DNA of 40,689 bases from Companilactobacillus keshanensis (GCF_003946205.1 NZ_RHOS01000020.1:1-40689); one strand, 5' to 3'. Shown: positions 15,609 through 25,461, counted from the stretch's first letter. Translations and numbers: made by a program. Notes: generated by a model not told the origin, from the sequence alone.

Positions 15609-17264
15609 ATGCAACAATGGCAGAAATCTACCGTTTATCAGATTTATCCGAGGAGTTTTCAAGATTCGAATGGTGACGGAATTGGTGATATAAATGGAAT
15701 TATCTCACGTCTTGATTACTTACATGACTTGGGAATAGAACTTATTTGGATCACACCGATGTATGTTTCACCAGGTAATGATAATGGTTATGATATTGCT
15801 GACTATTATCAGATCGATCCTATTTTTGGAAATATGAAAGATTTTGAAAATCTTTTAAAAGAGGCGCATAAACGAAATATAAAAATAATTATGGATATGG
15901 TCTTGAATCATACCTCAAATGAACATGTATGGTTTAAAGAAGCACTCAAATCAAAAAACAATCCATATCATGATTATTATCTTTTCAAAGATCCAGTAGA
16001 TGGTCACGAACCTAATAATTGGGTTTCTAAATTCAGTGGCAGTGCTTGGCAATATGTCCCAACATTAAATCAGTATTATTTACATTTGTACGACGTGACA
16101 ATGCCTGATTTAAATTGGCGTAATCCTAAATTACGCCAGGAAATTTTTAAAATGATGACCTTCTGGGCTGATAAAGGTATTGATGGTTTTAGGTTGGATG
16201 TTATCAATAATATTTCTAAAGCTGCAAAAATGCCGAATGATACCTTTAAAACACCAACAGATGATGGAAGAAATTTCTATACCAATGGTCCGCATGTACA
16301 CGAATATATTCATGAAATGTATCGTAAGGTGTTTGGGCCTAATAATTTTGTAACAGTGGGTGAATTATCATCTACGCCAGTAAGTGAAGCGGTCAAATAT
16401 ACGAATCCTAATCGTGAAGAACTCTCGATGGCATTTACATTTCATCACGTTAAAGTCGACTATACCAATGGTAAGAAATGGACTTTGGGTAAATATAAAT
16501 TAACTGATTTGAAGAGTATTATCAGTGATTGGCAAGTTAAGATGCATCAAAATCATGGTTGGAATGCTCTGTTCTGGAATAATCACGATCAACCGCGAGC
16601 AATTTCAAGATTTTTAAATGATAATAAATATCGGGATCAGTCAGCCAAATTATTGGCAGTAGTACAATTTGGTCTTCAAGGCACGCCGTATATCTATCAG
16701 GGCGAAGAAATTGCCATGAAAAATTCATATTTTACAGATATTAAGCAATACAAAGATCATGAGTCGATCAATGCGTACAATACGATGCTTAAAAATGGGA
16801 CAGACAAAAGTACAGCAATTAAAGTATTGCAGCAAAAATCACGTGAAAATGCACGTATACCAATGCAATGGAATATAAGTAAAAATTATGGTTTTACGAC
16901 AGGTATACCGTGGTTAAAATCAATCCAAAAGGATAATTATTCGGTTGAGACGGTTAGAAATTCTCCGAACAATATCTTTAACTTTTATCAACGCCTGATC
17001 AAGTTGCGTAAGAGAAACACTACCTTGATTGAAGGTAGTTACAAGTTGCTTGATCACGACGATAATTCGGTTTATTCATATGTTAGAATTAAGGATGAAA
17101 CTAAAATTTTGGTTATGGCGAATTTTACCGAAAAAATTCAATTACGAACTGTGAATAGTAACTACAATTTGATTTTAGGTAATTATGGTGATTTTTATAA
17201 AAAAGACAAAGTAGTTAAATTGCGTCCATATGAGGCCTTAATGTTAGAGAAAAAAGATGGTTAA
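15609..17264 (+). CDS. GH13 alpha-glucosidase (oligo-1,6-glucosidase / dextran glucosidase type)
   Basis: A 551-residue cytoplasmic glycoside hydrolase without a signal peptide. Family GH13 motifs: VYQIYPRSFQDSNGDGIGD (about residue 9), DMVLNHTS (about 98), GFRLDVIN with nucleophile Asp about 197, VTVGEL with acid/base Glu about 252, and NHDQPR with Asp about 327. Val directly after the nucleophile (DVIN) is the marker of alpha-1,6-active members, whereas alpha-1,4-active relatives carry Ala there. It therefore probably cleaves isomalto-oligosaccharides or panose. Trehalose-6-phosphate hydrolase is close and not fully excluded. GAGGAG lies 9 bases before the ATG at 15609; an upstream frame from 15570 lacks a site. 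No sugar transporter or regulator adjoins it. Confidence 0.9.
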   Translation: MQQWQKSTVYQIYPRSFQDSNGDGIGDINGIISRLDYLHDLGIELIWITPMYVSPGNDNGYDIADYYQIDPIFGNMKDFENLLKEAHKRNIKIIMDMVLNHTSNEHVWFKEALKSKNNPYHDYYLFKDPVDGHEPNNWVSKFSGSAWQYVPTLNQYYLHLYDVTMPDLNWRNPKLRQEIFKMMTFWADKGIDGFRLDVINNISKAAKMPNDTFKTPTDDGRNFYTNGPHVHEYIHEMYRKVFGPNNFVTVGELSSTPVSEAVKYTNPNREELSMAFTFHHVKVDYTNGKKWTLGKYKLTDLKSIISDWQVKMHQNHGWNALFWNNHDQPRAISRFLNDNKYRDQSAKLLAVVQFGLQGTPYIYQGEEIAMKNSYFTDIKQYKDHESINAYNTMLKNGTDKSTAIKVLQQKSRENARIPMQWNISKNYGFTTGIPWLKSIQKDNYSVETVRNSPNNIFNFYQRLIKLRKRNTTLIEGSYKLLDHDDNSVYSYVRIKDETKILVMANFTEKIQLRTVNSNYNLILGNYGDFYKKDKVVKLRPYEALMLEKKDG

Positions 17265-17308
17265 CACAAAAGAACCAGTAATCAAAATTGATTACTGGTT
17301 CTTTTGTG
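17265..17308. terminator. Strong, very long hairpin terminator of the GH13 gene
   Basis: A perfect 21-base inverted repeat (17265-17285 and 17288-17308) begins right after the GH13 stop. It contains CTTTTGT in its 3' arm and so can end transcription; near-perfect symmetry could let it work in both directions. Confidence 0.85.
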
Positions 17309-17318
17309 GCATACATGA

Positions 17319-17597
17319 TCGGTATCTAATATTTGGAATAATTATGTACCTGATTTCGAAAAAATTTCTGCTGTAAATCTTGGAGAATCGCTAGACAAAG
17401 GTAACAGTGATTTGCTTGCTGAAATAATTATTAAATAATTGTCTGAAAAGCATCATAAGGACGTTTGAATTGATAGTGGACAAATGGTTACAATAGGAAC
17501 CCTAGGTTGGGGTAATGATTCATACGATCCAGAGGCAGCTGGAATATTTGAAGGATCGTCACATTATGACGTCCATACTAACAATTGGAAAAACTAA
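17319..17597 (+). pseudogene. Remnant of an unidentified gene
   Basis: One frame from 17319 to 17597 reads as plausible protein for 93 codons, interrupted only by TAA at 17436-17438 and TGA at 17466-17468, and ends in TAA. Segments include NIWNNYVPDFEKISAVNL, LSEKHHKDV, and WGNDSYDPEAAGIFEG followed by SSHYDVHTNNWKN. The amino acid make-up is protein-like, not AT-driven, and the frame does not shift, so this looks like the C-terminal part of a gene that recently gained two stops and lost its start. The last 37 codons are open from an ATG at 17484 but have no ribosome site. I do not recognise the family. Confidence 0.6.
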
Positions 17598-17605
17598 TCA
17601 ATAAA

Positions 17606-17647
17606 AATAACCGTCACGGGAATTGTTAATTTCTCACGACGATTATT
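17606..17647 (-). terminator. Terminator of the amidase gene (imperfect stem)
   Basis: On the minus strand AATAATCGTCG pairs, with mismatches, with CGACGGTTATT-like sequence, ending in TTATTTTTATT. It lies just past the stop of the amidase gene, which reads toward it. Confidence 0.6.
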
Positions 17648-17659
17648 TATGTGTGTAGA

Positions 17660-18952
17660 TTATTTAAAGTATTCTTTTAATCCATTTGTGACATCCTTTG
17701 CAACGGCTGCTTTGTAACTGTCAGAATTAATATGTTTATAATCCGTTGAGGAGTTAATGTAACCAAGTTCGATCAATACTGAAGGTTGGCTATTGTAGTG
17801 CAATACGTATAAGTCCTTTTGTTGGGTCCCACGATTATCGATAGCCAGATTCTTTAGTTGATTATTGATGTCAGTAGCTAATTGACCATCTTTATCTTTA
17901 CCATAATAGTAGGTTGTTACACCAGAACCAGCGTTAGATTGATCACTGGAATCGAAGTGGAGACTCACATAAGCATCAGCTTCAATTTTACTTGAAAGAC
18001 GGGCACGGTCACCAAGTGACTTAGTATCGTCACCAGATCGTGTTAGGACAACTCGTGCACCTGTTTTCTCGATATCAGCCTTAATAGCTTTAGCATATTG
18101 TAAAGTGAAGTTTTTCTCGTAAGTTTTCTTTGATGATTCGGCACCAACATCAGTACCACCATGACCAGGATCAATTACGATCGTAGCTTCAGAGATGTTT
18201 GTAGCAGCCGATTTAACAGCGCTCTTTGAACCTGATATGGTTACTAACCAACTTGCAATATATCCGACTGATCCATCGGTGTCACGAACTTTGTACCAAT
18301 TACCAGATTTACTTAGGTAGTCGAACTTCTTACCAACATCGACGCTCTTAATAGCACGACCATTGTCATTTGGTTCAATGCGTAATTTAGTATTGGCTTG
18401 TGTGACTGTGACAGTTTTAATGTCATCGTTAGAGGTATTGGAAGAACCAGAGGTCTCTTGGGTTCCCTGGATAAATTGACTCTTAACCCAAGCTGCAGTT
18501 CCCTTATAGAGAATCTGTGACCAATCTTGTTCCTGATACATCACGGTAACTTTTTGTGACTGTTCGATAGTTCCGAGAACTTCGCTATCAGAATTATTTT
18601 TCTGAAATACAGTCGTATTAGGAACCTTTACGATTCCTACTTTATTAGTTGCTGAGCTGACTTCAGTATTATCGATCAGCCAACTCGCAACCCAACCGAT
18701 CTTGTCTCCAGAAAGGCGGACTTGGTACCATTTGTTTTTTTCAGCTAAGATGGCTAATTTATCGCCTTTTTTAACTTGTCCCATATTGGAGTATGATAAC
18801 CCTGGTCCAACTCGGACATTTACCGAATCAGATTCAACAACAATTGAATTAGCATTTGCCAAAGCTACGGTCGACCAACTCGATATGGAGATTAAAAAAA
18901 CAATGGCAACAAATAGCTTGTTTTTAATTAAAAAAGTTATTATCTTTTTCAT
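17660..18952 (-). CDS. Secreted N-acetylmuramoyl-L-alanine amidase with three SH3b domains
   Basis: A 430-residue exported cell-wall hydrolase. An N-terminal signal peptide (basic MKKIITFLIKNK then a hydrophobic run ending near residue 33, ALANA) precedes three bacterial SH3 repeats (about 35-95, 105-160 and 183-240, each with a GWVASWL-like or equivalent end). A C-terminal amidase_3 domain (about 255-428) follows. Zinc ligands are visible as His in DPGHGG, Glu in KTYEKNF and His in SLHFDSS; the catalytic Glu is in IELGYINS. It cleaves the bond between MurNAc and L-Ala in peptidoglycan. AAAGGA precedes the start. The gene is alone on its strand, facing away from hisS. Role in cell separation or autolysis is inferred. 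Confidence 0.94.
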   Translation of the reverse strand: MKKIITFLIKNKLFVAIVFLISISSWSTVALANANSIVVESDSVNVRVGPGLSYSNMGQVKKGDKLAILAEKNKWYQVRLSGDKIGWVASWLIDNTEVSSATNKVGIVKVPNTTVFQKNNSDSEVLGTIEQSQKVTVMYQEQDWSQILYKGTAAWVKSQFIQGTQETSGSSNTSNDDIKTVTVTQANTKLRIEPNDNGRAIKSVDVGKKFDYLSKSGNWYKVRDTDGSVGYIASWLVTISGSKSAVKSAATNISEATIVIDPGHGGTDVGAESSKKTYEKNFTLQYAKAIKADIEKTGARVVLTRSGDDTKSLGDRARLSSKIEADAYVSLHFDSSDQSNAGSGVTTYYYGKDKDGQLATDINNQLKNLAIDNRGTQQKDLYVLHYNSQPSVLIELGYINSSTDYKHINSDSYKAAVAKDVTNGLKEYFK

Positions 18953-19204
18953 TTAAAGGATTCCTTTGTTGTCGCTATAATGATTTCATGTATACATCTA
19001 TCTTACTGAAAAAAGTAAAAACTTAAAAGATAGAATGCTAAAAATTTATAGAAATTTGACATTTTTATCGAAAAAATATTAATTAAATTGAAATGAAAGC
19101 AATTTATTGTTTAAAAAAATCAATAAGTAAGCGTTTACTGTTATATAACGATACAAAAGCAACTTGACAATTAGGCCTATTTTGATTAGTTTATATTTAT
19201 ATTC
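18953..19204. other. Divergent intergenic region between the amidase gene and the hisS leader
   Basis: AT-rich, no coding potential seen. It must hold the minus-strand amidase promoter (a TATAG/TTATAG-like box around 18974-18980 and ATGTATACAT, a ten-base palindrome at 18988-18997) and, at 19126-19139, a cre-like palindrome. TTGACA at 19164-19169 is a likely -35 box for hisS; the -10 is ambiguous (TAGTTT at 19187-19192 fits a 17-base spacer). Confidence 0.5.
19126..19139. promoter_or_regulatory. cre-like palindrome
   Basis: AGTAAGCGTTTACT has five-base inverted arms around GCGT and matches the core of catabolite-responsive elements (consensus form TGTAAGCGTTTACA) except for the outermost base at each end. 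It lies about 180 bases upstream of the amidase start and 25 bases before the putative hisS -35 box. CcpA binding is possible, not shown. Confidence 0.4.
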
Positions 19205-19369
19205 TTAATTCAGATCAGAAATTACTATACAGAGAACCTGCGGGCTGAGAACAGGTAAGTAATCAGATTGTGACGTTTTATAATCGTTTGACAGGCGTTA
19301 ACTGTAGCAAAAATACTAGGTGGTACCGTGCATAAGCACCCTTGTCTTCATTGGCAAGAGTGCTTTTTT
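19205..19369 (+). ncRNA. T-box leader of hisS-aspS
   Basis: The conserved T-box AGGTGGTACCGTGC is at 19318-19331. Upstream are AGAGA (19231-19235), a hairpin ACCTG/CAGGT (19236-19240 with 19252-19256) with GGCTGAGA in its loop, and further stems. Downstream is an intrinsic terminator (19334-19369, 13-pair stem with one mismatch, then T). Uncharged tRNA binding should stabilise the antiterminator and allow read-through into hisS. The codon-matching specifier is uncertain: GAC (Asp) at 19272-19274 is my best candidate, which would make the operon respond to aspartyl-tRNA. Confidence 0.93.
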
Positions 19370-19398
19370 CGTGCGGTGGTCCATAAAAGGAGAATTTT

Positions 19399-20670
19399 AT
19401 GCGTTACCAAAAGCCAAAGGGTACGATGGATATTTTACCCGGTGAATCAGCAAAGTGGCAGTATGTAGAATCTGTTGCACAAAGAATTTTCAGTCATTAC
19501 CGTTTTTCAGAAATAAGAACACCAATTTTTGAATCGTATGAAGTTTTTGAACGTTCATCCGGTGATACATCAGATATCGTTTCAAAGGAAATGTACGATT
19601 TTAAAGACAAAGGTGACCGTCGTTTGGCGCTTCGTCCAGAAGGAACAGCAGGTGTTGTTAGAGCTTATGTAGAAAATAAGCTTTATGGACCAGAGCATAT
19701 TAAGCCTTATAAAGTTTGGTATAAGGGACCAATGTTTAGATATGAACGTCCTCAATCAGGTCGTCAAAGACAATTCCATCAAATTGGGGTTGAAGCCTTT
19801 GGTTCTGATTCTCCAGAATTAGATGTTGAAGTTATCTCTATGGGACTAAATTTTCTAAATGAGTTGGGTATTAAGAATCTCAAGGTAGCAATCAATACTT
19901 TAGGTGATCCAGAATCACGTGAAAACTATCATCGTGCATTAGTCGATTACTTTACTCCATTTAAAGATCAATTAAGTGATGATTCTAAAGTTAGATTAGA
20001 AAAGAATCCACTGAGAATTTTAGATAGTAAAGATACTAATGATAAGAAGATTGTTGCTGATGCACCATCAATTTTGGATTATTTAAACGATTCTTCAAGA
20101 GAACGTTTTGAATATTTGAAACAACTTTTAGATGAGTTAGAAGTTAACTATGAAGTTGATTCAACAATGGTTCGTGGACTTGACTACTATAACCATACTA
20201 TCTTTGAATTTATGGTAACGGATCCAGCATTTAATAACAAAGAAATTACCGTTTTGGCCGGTGGTCGTTATAATGGCCTAGTTGAAGAATTAGGCGGACC
20301 ACAGACACCAGGAATCGGTTTTGGATTAGGTGTTGAACGTCTGATGCTTTTATTGAAGGATGAAGATCTAGTTATTAATAATGACTTAGATGTTTATCTT
20401 GTTACTATTGGTCAAAAAGCAGAACAAGCTTCAGTAAAGATTTTGTCTCAATTGAGAAATGCCGGATTCGCAGCCGATAAGGACTACCTGCAAAGAAAGA
20501 TAAAGGCTCAGTTTAAGACTGCCGATCATTTGCAAGCTAAATATACAGTTACGATTGGTGATGATGAGATCGAGAATAATACGGCCAGTGTTAAAAATAT
20601 GACAACTGGCGACCAGGTAAGTGTTTCATTGAACAATTTAACTGATGAATTAAAGAAAATCGAGGGATAA
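19399..20670 (+). CDS. hisS: Histidyl-tRNA synthetase
   Basis: Class II synthetase charging tRNA(His). The 423-residue length is typical. Features: N-terminal [15 protein letters not shown], motif 2 region (RPEGTAG, about 79; [17 protein letters not shown], about 113), HisA motif [12 protein letters not shown] (about 260), AGGRYNGL (about 290), motif 3 [11 protein letters not shown] (about 308) and the C-terminal anticodon-binding domain. AAAAGGAG precedes the ATG. It forms an operon with aspS (2-base gap) under T-box control. Confidence 0.98.
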   Translation: MRYQKPKGTMDILPGESAKWQYVESVAQRIFSHYRFSEIRTPIFESYEVFERSSGDTSDIVSKEMYDFKDKGDRRLALRPEGTAGVVRAYVENKLYGPEHIKPYKVWYKGPMFRYERPQSGRQRQFHQIGVEAFGSDSPELDVEVISMGLNFLNELGIKNLKVAINTLGDPESRENYHRALVDYFTPFKDQLSDDSKVRLEKNPLRILDSKDTNDKKIVADAPSILDYLNDSSRERFEYLKQLLDELEVNYEVDSTMVRGLDYYNHTIFEFMVTDPAFNNKEITVLAGGRYNGLVEELGGPQTPGIGFGLGVERLMLLLKDEDLVINNDLDVYLVTIGQKAEQASVKILSQLRNAGFAADKDYLQRKIKAQFKTADHLQAKYTVTIGDDEIENNTASVKNMTTGDQVSVSLNNLTDELKKIEG

Positions 20671-20672
20671 TA

Positions 20673-22439
20673 ATGAAAAAAAGAACGGACTACTGCGGTA
20701 GTATTACCGAAAAATATGTTGGTCAACGAATATCTCTAGACGGTTGGGTACAAAAACGTCGTGATCTTGGTGGATTAATTTTTATTGATCTTCGTGATTA
20801 CAAAGGTATCGTACAATTAGTTTTTAATACTGACCACAAAGAAGCATTAGAAATTGCTGAGTCATTACGTTCAGAATATGTCATCAATGTTCTAGGTACA
20901 GTAAGGTTGCGTGACGATAGTGCTATTAATGACAGGATGACAACCGGTAAGGTTGAAGTTGTCGTTGATACTGTTGAACTATTGAACAAGTCAGTTACAC
21001 CACCATTTGAAATTACTGATGATGTTGATGCTTCTGAAGAAACTAAATTAAAGTATCGCTATCTCGATCTTCGTAGACCTGAAATGCAAAAGGCTATTAG
21101 AACTAGGGCGCAGATCAAGCATTCAGTTCACGAATATTTACATGACAATGGTTTTATTGATATTGAAACACCTAACTTAACACCATCAACACCAGAAGGT
21201 GCCCGTGATTATCTTGTTCCTTCACGTGTTTATCCTGGACAATTCTACGCATTACCACAATCACCACAATTATTTAAACAATTATTGATGGTTGGTGGAT
21301 TCGATCGTTACTATCAATTGGCACATTGTTTCCGTGATGAAGATCTTCGTGGAGACCGTCAACCAGAGTTTACTCAAATTGATCTTGAAATGAGTTTCAT
21401 GTCAGCCGAAGAAATCCAAGAAGTTACTGAAGGTCTTATTGCTCGTGTTATGAAAGACGAAAAGGGTATTGACGTTAAATTACCATTTCCAAGAATCAAT
21501 TGGGATGACTCCATGGCTCGCTATGGTTCAGATAAACCTGATATTCGTTTTGGTATGGAACTACAAGATTTGAATGAGGTATTTACTGAGAGTGAATTTA
21601 AAGTATTCAAGAGTACCATTGATAATGGCGGTCAAGTTAAAGCTATCGTCGTCAAAAATAATGCCGATAAGTATTCAAGAAAAAATATTGAATCTTATCA
21701 AGAATATATCAAACGTTTTGGTGCTAAAGGTTTAGCTTGGATCAAATATAACGATGATAAAGTTACTGGACCAATCGCCAAGTTTATTACTGATCAAGAA
21801 AGCACATTGGTAGAACGCTTAGGACTTGAAAATAACGACTTAGTTCTTTTCGTTGCTGACAAGAAGAAAATTGTTGCTGATGCTCTTGGCTATTTACGTG
21901 TTGCCATTGCTAAGGAATTAAATCTATTTGATCCTAATGAATTTGCTTTTACATGGGTCGTTAACTGGCCATTATTTGAATATGATGAAGGTATTCAAAG
22001 ATGGACTGCAGCTCACCATCCATTTACAATGCCAAACGAAGAGGACGTTCATTACTTAGATGATGATCCACACAAGGCATATGCCCAAAGTTATGATATC
22101 GTCTTGAATGGTTATGAATTGGGTGGTGGTTCCATCCGTATTCATAATGCAAAAATTCAAGAGAAGATGCTTAAGGCTTTGGACTTCACTAAAGAAAAAG
22201 CCTATGCACAGTTTGGATTCCTATTGGATGCTTTACAATATGGTTGTCCACCACATGGTGGTTTGGCTATTGGTTTGGATAGATTTGCTATGCTTCTATC
22301 AGGTAAGGATAATATTCGTGACGTTATTGCTTTCCCTAAGAATTCAAATGCAACTGAGCCAATGACACACGCCCCTAGACCGGTTGATCCCAATCAATTA
22401 GTTGATTTAGGCATTGAAGTTTCAAAAACAAATAAATAA
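20673..22439 (+). CDS. aspS: Aspartyl-tRNA synthetase
   Basis: Bacterial-type class II enzyme of 588 residues. An N-terminal OB-fold anticodon domain ([19 protein letters not shown], about 25) is followed by motif 1, motif 2 ([22 protein letters not shown], about 215), the GAD insertion domain (about 300-400) and motif 3 ([13 protein letters not shown], about 526). It follows hisS by 2 bases and shares its T-box. No gatCAB genes are nearby, so it cannot be decided here whether the enzyme also charges tRNA(Asn). Confidence 0.98.
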   Translation: MKKRTDYCGSITEKYVGQRISLDGWVQKRRDLGGLIFIDLRDYKGIVQLVFNTDHKEALEIAESLRSEYVINVLGTVRLRDDSAINDRMTTGKVEVVVDTVELLNKSVTPPFEITDDVDASEETKLKYRYLDLRRPEMQKAIRTRAQIKHSVHEYLHDNGFIDIETPNLTPSTPEGARDYLVPSRVYPGQFYALPQSPQLFKQLLMVGGFDRYYQLAHCFRDEDLRGDRQPEFTQIDLEMSFMSAEEIQEVTEGLIARVMKDEKGIDVKLPFPRINWDDSMARYGSDKPDIRFGMELQDLNEVFTESEFKVFKSTIDNGGQVKAIVVKNNADKYSRKNIESYQEYIKRFGAKGLAWIKYNDDKVTGPIAKFITDQESTLVERLGLENNDLVLFVADKKKIVADALGYLRVAIAKELNLFDPNEFAFTWVVNWPLFEYDEGIQRWTAAHHPFTMPNEEDVHYLDDDPHKAYAQSYDIVLNGYELGGGSIRIHNAKIQEKMLKALDFTKEKAYAQFGFLLDALQYGCPPHGGLAIGLDRFAMLLSGKDNIRDVIAFPKNSNATEPMTHAPRPVDPNQLVDLGIEVSKTNK

Positions 22440-22456
22440 TATTAACTTTAAATTAG

Positions 22457-22497
22457 AGATATCATGAGGATTTAATCCTTGTGATGTCTTTTTTTTA
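22457..22497 (+). terminator. Rho-independent terminator of hisS-aspS
   Basis: A stem of about 16 pairs (22457-22472 with 22474-22489, some G-T pairs) followed by eight T. Confidence 0.88.
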
Positions 22498-22585
22498 ATA
22501 GTAATTTAATAAATCTGAGCAAAATCATAGAAATGCTTTAATACTTGGTTATACTAAATAGTACAGATAATAAGGAGTGATTTTG

Positions 22586-23020
22586 TTGACTAAATATGAG
22601 AAGAATCTAAAGGATTTAGATGATATCCAATATAGAGTTACTCAGAATGCTGATACTGAAAGACCTTTCAGCGGTAAATATGACGATTTTTATCAAAAAG
22701 GTATCTATGTGGATGTTGCTAGCGGTGAACCATTATTTTCATCGGCTAAAAAATTTGATGCAGGTTGTGGTTGGCCTTCATTTAGTCAACCTATCGCTAA
22801 GTTAACTGAAAACAAGGATAAGTCACTGTTGGTTGAGAGGACCGAGGTTAGAAGTAATATTGCAAACTCGCATTTGGGACATGTTTTTAATGATGGTCCT
22901 GAGGAATTGGGCGGTTTGAGATATTGCATCAATTCAGCATCTTTGAAATTTATCCCTTACGATGAGATGGACAAAGATTACGGTGATTACAAAAAATATG
23001 TCGATGAGGGTGACAAATAA
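22586..23020 (+). CDS. msrB: Methionine-(R)-sulfoxide reductase
   Basis: Repairs methionine-R-sulfoxide in oxidised proteins. A 144-residue single-domain SelR protein: AGCGWPSF (about 59), ERTEVRS (about 82), [10 protein letters not shown] (about 94) and the catalytic Cys in [11 protein letters not shown] (about 113). The zinc-binding CxxC pairs of some MsrB enzymes are absent, as in many lactobacillar forms. The TTG at 22586 has AAGGAG 8 bases upstream; the GTG at 22577 overlaps that site and is rejected. Its stop overlaps the msrA start. Confidence 0.94.
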   Translation: MTKYEKNLKDLDDIQYRVTQNADTERPFSGKYDDFYQKGIYVDVASGEPLFSSAKKFDAGCGWPSFSQPIAKLTENKDKSLLVERTEVRSNIANSHLGHVFNDGPEELGGLRYCINSASLKFIPYDEMDKDYGDYKKYVDEGDK

Positions 23021-23538
23021 TGAAAAAAGAAACAGCTATTTTTGCGGGTGGATGCTTTTGGTGCATGGTAAAGCCATTTGATAGCCAACCAGGAATAATC
23101 TCAGTTATTTCAGGTTATACAGGAGGTCATGTCGCCAATCCAACCTATGAACAAGTTTGTACAGGTACTACTGGACACACGGAAGCAGTTAAGATAACTT
23201 ACGATGCTGACATTTTTTCGTATAAACAATTAGTCGAGATTTATTGGCAAGTTGCTGATCCGACTGACGCAACTGGTCAATTTCAAGATCGTGGTGACAG
23301 CTATCGTCCAGTAATTTATTATGCGAATGAAGACCAAAAACAGATTGCAGAGTTAGAAAAAAAGGCTTTAGCAGAATCAGGTCAATTTGACGAACCGATT
23401 GTTACACAGATCTTACCAGCAAAAGAATTTTATGTTGCTGAAGACTATCATCAAGACTTCTACAAAAAGAATCCTGAACGCTTTGAAATGGAAGAAAAGG
23501 GCGGAAGAGGAAGTTTTATTGAAAAACATGTTAAATAA
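23020..23538 (+). CDS. msrA: Peptide-methionine (S)-S-oxide reductase
   Basis: Reduces methionine-S-sulfoxide. A 172-residue protein with catalytic GGCFWC (Cys about 13) near the N-terminus, [24 protein letters not shown] and the late [13 protein letters not shown]. It starts on the last base of msrB's stop (TAATG), so the two stereospecific repair enzymes are made together. Confidence 0.96.
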   Translation: MKKETAIFAGGCFWCMVKPFDSQPGIISVISGYTGGHVANPTYEQVCTGTTGHTEAVKITYDADIFSYKQLVEIYWQVADPTDATGQFQDRGDSYRPVIYYANEDQKQIAELEKKALAESGQFDEPIVTQILPAKEFYVAEDYHQDFYKKNPERFEMEEKGGRGSFIEKHVK

Positions 23539-23556
23539 GCTGAAAAATACTGTATC

Positions 23557-23567
23557 TGTGCTAAGAT
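23557..23567 (+). promoter_or_regulatory. Extended -10 promoter candidate for the YitT gene
   Basis: TGTGCTAAGAT includes TGC directly before TAAGAT, an extended -10 element, 42 bases before the YitT start; no clear -35 box. Confidence 0.4.
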
Positions 23568-23608
23568 TACATTGGTGAAAATGAATTTATTATAGGAGTA
23601 ATCTCGAT

Positions 23609-24487
23609 ATGGATGAAATAGATAAGTTAATTGAGAGGCATCAAAACTTATCAAAACTTTCAGTAGCTTTCTTATATTCAATCACAGTTTCAATTGCTGT
23701 TAATATGTTTTGGACTCCCGGAGGAATTTATGGTTCCGGTGTAACTGGTGCCGCACAGTTAGTTTCAACTGTTACTGAACGCTGGTTTCCGTTTCATATC
23801 TCCACAGCTGTAATGTATTTTGCATTAAATGCTCCATTATTTGTTTTGTCTTGGCGCAAGATCGATCACAAATTCACCCTATTTACCGTGGTTGCAGTCG
23901 CTTTAGCCAGTACAATGATGCATTTGTTGCCGGGTACAAAGATCACGGCTGACCCGCTTATCTGTGCCATTTTTGGTGGTGTAGTAAATGGGTTTGGTAC
24001 GGGGATGTCATTGAGAAATGGTATCTCTACCGGTGGTATTGATATTTTAGGAATTATTTTACGGAAGAAAACCGGGAAAAGTGTTGGGACGATAAATATT
24101 ATCTTCAATGTATTTATCATAACCTGTGCGGGTCTGATATTTGGCTGGGTCCACGCTTTATACAGTGCGGTAAGTATCTTTATCAATGGTCAAGTTATAG
24201 ATATGGTTTATAACAAGGATCAAAAATTGCAAGTAATGATCGTTACGTCAAAGCCTAAGAACGTAATCACAGAGATTCAAAGTGAGATGCGTCGAGGTAT
24301 CACCATCGTTCATGATGCTGAAGGTGCTTATAAACATGAAGAAAAAACGATTCTCTTCACAATTATCTCTAGAGCAGAATTACACGATCTAGAAACTGCT
24401 ATGGATGCATCTGACCAACATGCGTTTGTCAGTGTTACCGATACGGTTAAGATAATGGGAAGATTCTATCAAAAGCATATTTACTAG
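23609..24487 (+). CDS. YitT-family membrane protein
   Basis: A 292-residue protein with about five to six hydrophobic segments in residues 20-195 (including GGIYGSGVTGAAQLV and GFGTGMSLRNGISTGGIDILG) and a cytoplasmic C-terminal DUF2179 domain (about 205-290, with MIVTSKPKNVITEIQ and RGITIVHDAEGAY). Function of the family is not established; transport is often suggested. AGGAG lies upstream of the ATG. It is monocistronic, with its own terminator. Confidence 0.9.
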   Translation: MDEIDKLIERHQNLSKLSVAFLYSITVSIAVNMFWTPGGIYGSGVTGAAQLVSTVTERWFPFHISTAVMYFALNAPLFVLSWRKIDHKFTLFTVVAVALASTMMHLLPGTKITADPLICAIFGGVVNGFGTGMSLRNGISTGGIDILGIILRKKTGKSVGTINIIFNVFIITCAGLIFGWVHALYSAVSIFINGQVIDMVYNKDQKLQVMIVTSKPKNVITEIQSEMRRGITIVHDAEGAYKHEEKTILFTIISRAELHDLETAMDASDQHAFVSVTDTVKIMGRFYQKHIY

Positions 24488-24493
24488 ATAAAT

Positions 24494-24527
24494 AAAAGAG
24501 AAAAGCTGTCAGCTTTTCTCTTTTTGT
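24494..24527 (+). terminator. Rho-independent terminator of the YitT gene
   Basis: A perfect 14-base stem (24494-24507 with 24511-24524, GTC loop) ending in T. Confidence 0.88.
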
Positions 24528-24564
24528 TTTAAAATGAAAGTAGTACTTTAAAAGGAGACCACTT

Positions 24565-25461
24565 ATGATAATTGGATCGCATGTTGCAATGAAAGCGCCA
24601 AAGATGTTGGCTGGATCTGCTAAAGAAGCACATAGTTATGGTGCTAACGCAATGATGATCTTTACTGGTGCACCTCAGAATACGCGCCGTAAAGATGTAT
24701 CAGAGATGAATATTGAAGAAGGCCAACGACTTTTAAAATTATATGGTATTGATCATATTATTGGTCATGCGCCATACATCGTTAATTTGGGAAATACCGT
24801 TAAACCGGAGAATCTTCCTTTTGGAATATCGTTTATGCATGATGAAATTCAGCGTGCTGATGCGTTAGGTATTGAAGCTCTTAGCTTCCATCCTGGTGCC
24901 CATTTGAAACAGGGACCTGAAGTGGCATTAAAACAAATCGCCGAATCTTTGGATAAAGCAATCGATAAGAATCAAAAAGTAAACATTGCTATAGAAACGA
25001 TGGCTGGTAAGGGGACTGAAGTTGGAATTAATTTTGAACAATTAGCAATGATCTTTGATCACTGTCAGCACAACGATAAGTTGTCAGTTACTATGGATAC
25101 TTGTCATATGAGTGACGCTGGCTATAATGTAAAAGATGATTTTGATGGTGTTTTGAATGAGTTTGATCACATTTTAGGTGTCGATAAGATATCTGTGATC
25201 CATTTAAACGATTCTAAAAATGATCAAGGTTCACATAAGGATCGTCATGAAAACATTGGGTTTGGAACAATTGGCTTTGATACATTGAACTACGTGGCAC
25301 ACCATCCCCAATTAGAACAAGTTCCTAAGATAATGGAAACTCCTTACGTTAAAAAAGATGAGAACGATAAGAAGGGTGTAGCACCTTACAAATTGGAAAT
25401 TGAAATGTTACGTAATCAAAAGTTTGATCCAGAAATGCAAAATAAATTAAAAAAGAGCTAG
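24565..25461 (+). CDS. nfo: Endonuclease IV (AP endonuclease)
   Basis: Cleaves DNA 5' of abasic sites in base-excision repair. A 298-residue TIM-barrel enzyme with trinuclear zinc ligands in conserved motifs: GHAPYIVNL (about 69), SFHPGAH (about 108), [12 protein letters not shown] (about 145), [12 protein letters not shown] (about 178), [20 protein letters not shown] (about 213) and METPYVK (about 260). AAAAGGAG precedes the ATG. The stop codon lies inside a palindrome shared with the convergent gene downstream. Confidence 0.97.
   Translation: MIIGSHVAMKAPKMLAGSAKEAHSYGANAMMIFTGAPQNTRRKDVSEMNIEEGQRLLKLYGIDHIIGHAPYIVNLGNTVKPENLPFGISFMHDEIQRADALGIEALSFHPGAHLKQGPEVALKQIAESLDKAIDKNQKVNIAIETMAGKGTEVGINFEQLAMIFDHCQHNDKLSVTMDTCHMSDAGYNVKDDFDGVLNEFDHILGVDKISVIHLNDSKNDQGSHKDRHENIGFGTIGFDTLNYVAHHPQLEQVPKIMETPYVKKDENDKKGVAPYKLEIEMLRNQKFDPEMQNKLKKS

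Noticed and set aside
22108-22365. Plus-strand 85-codon frame within aspS
   Set aside because: Out-of-frame reading of the conserved motif 3 region; composition is not protein-like.
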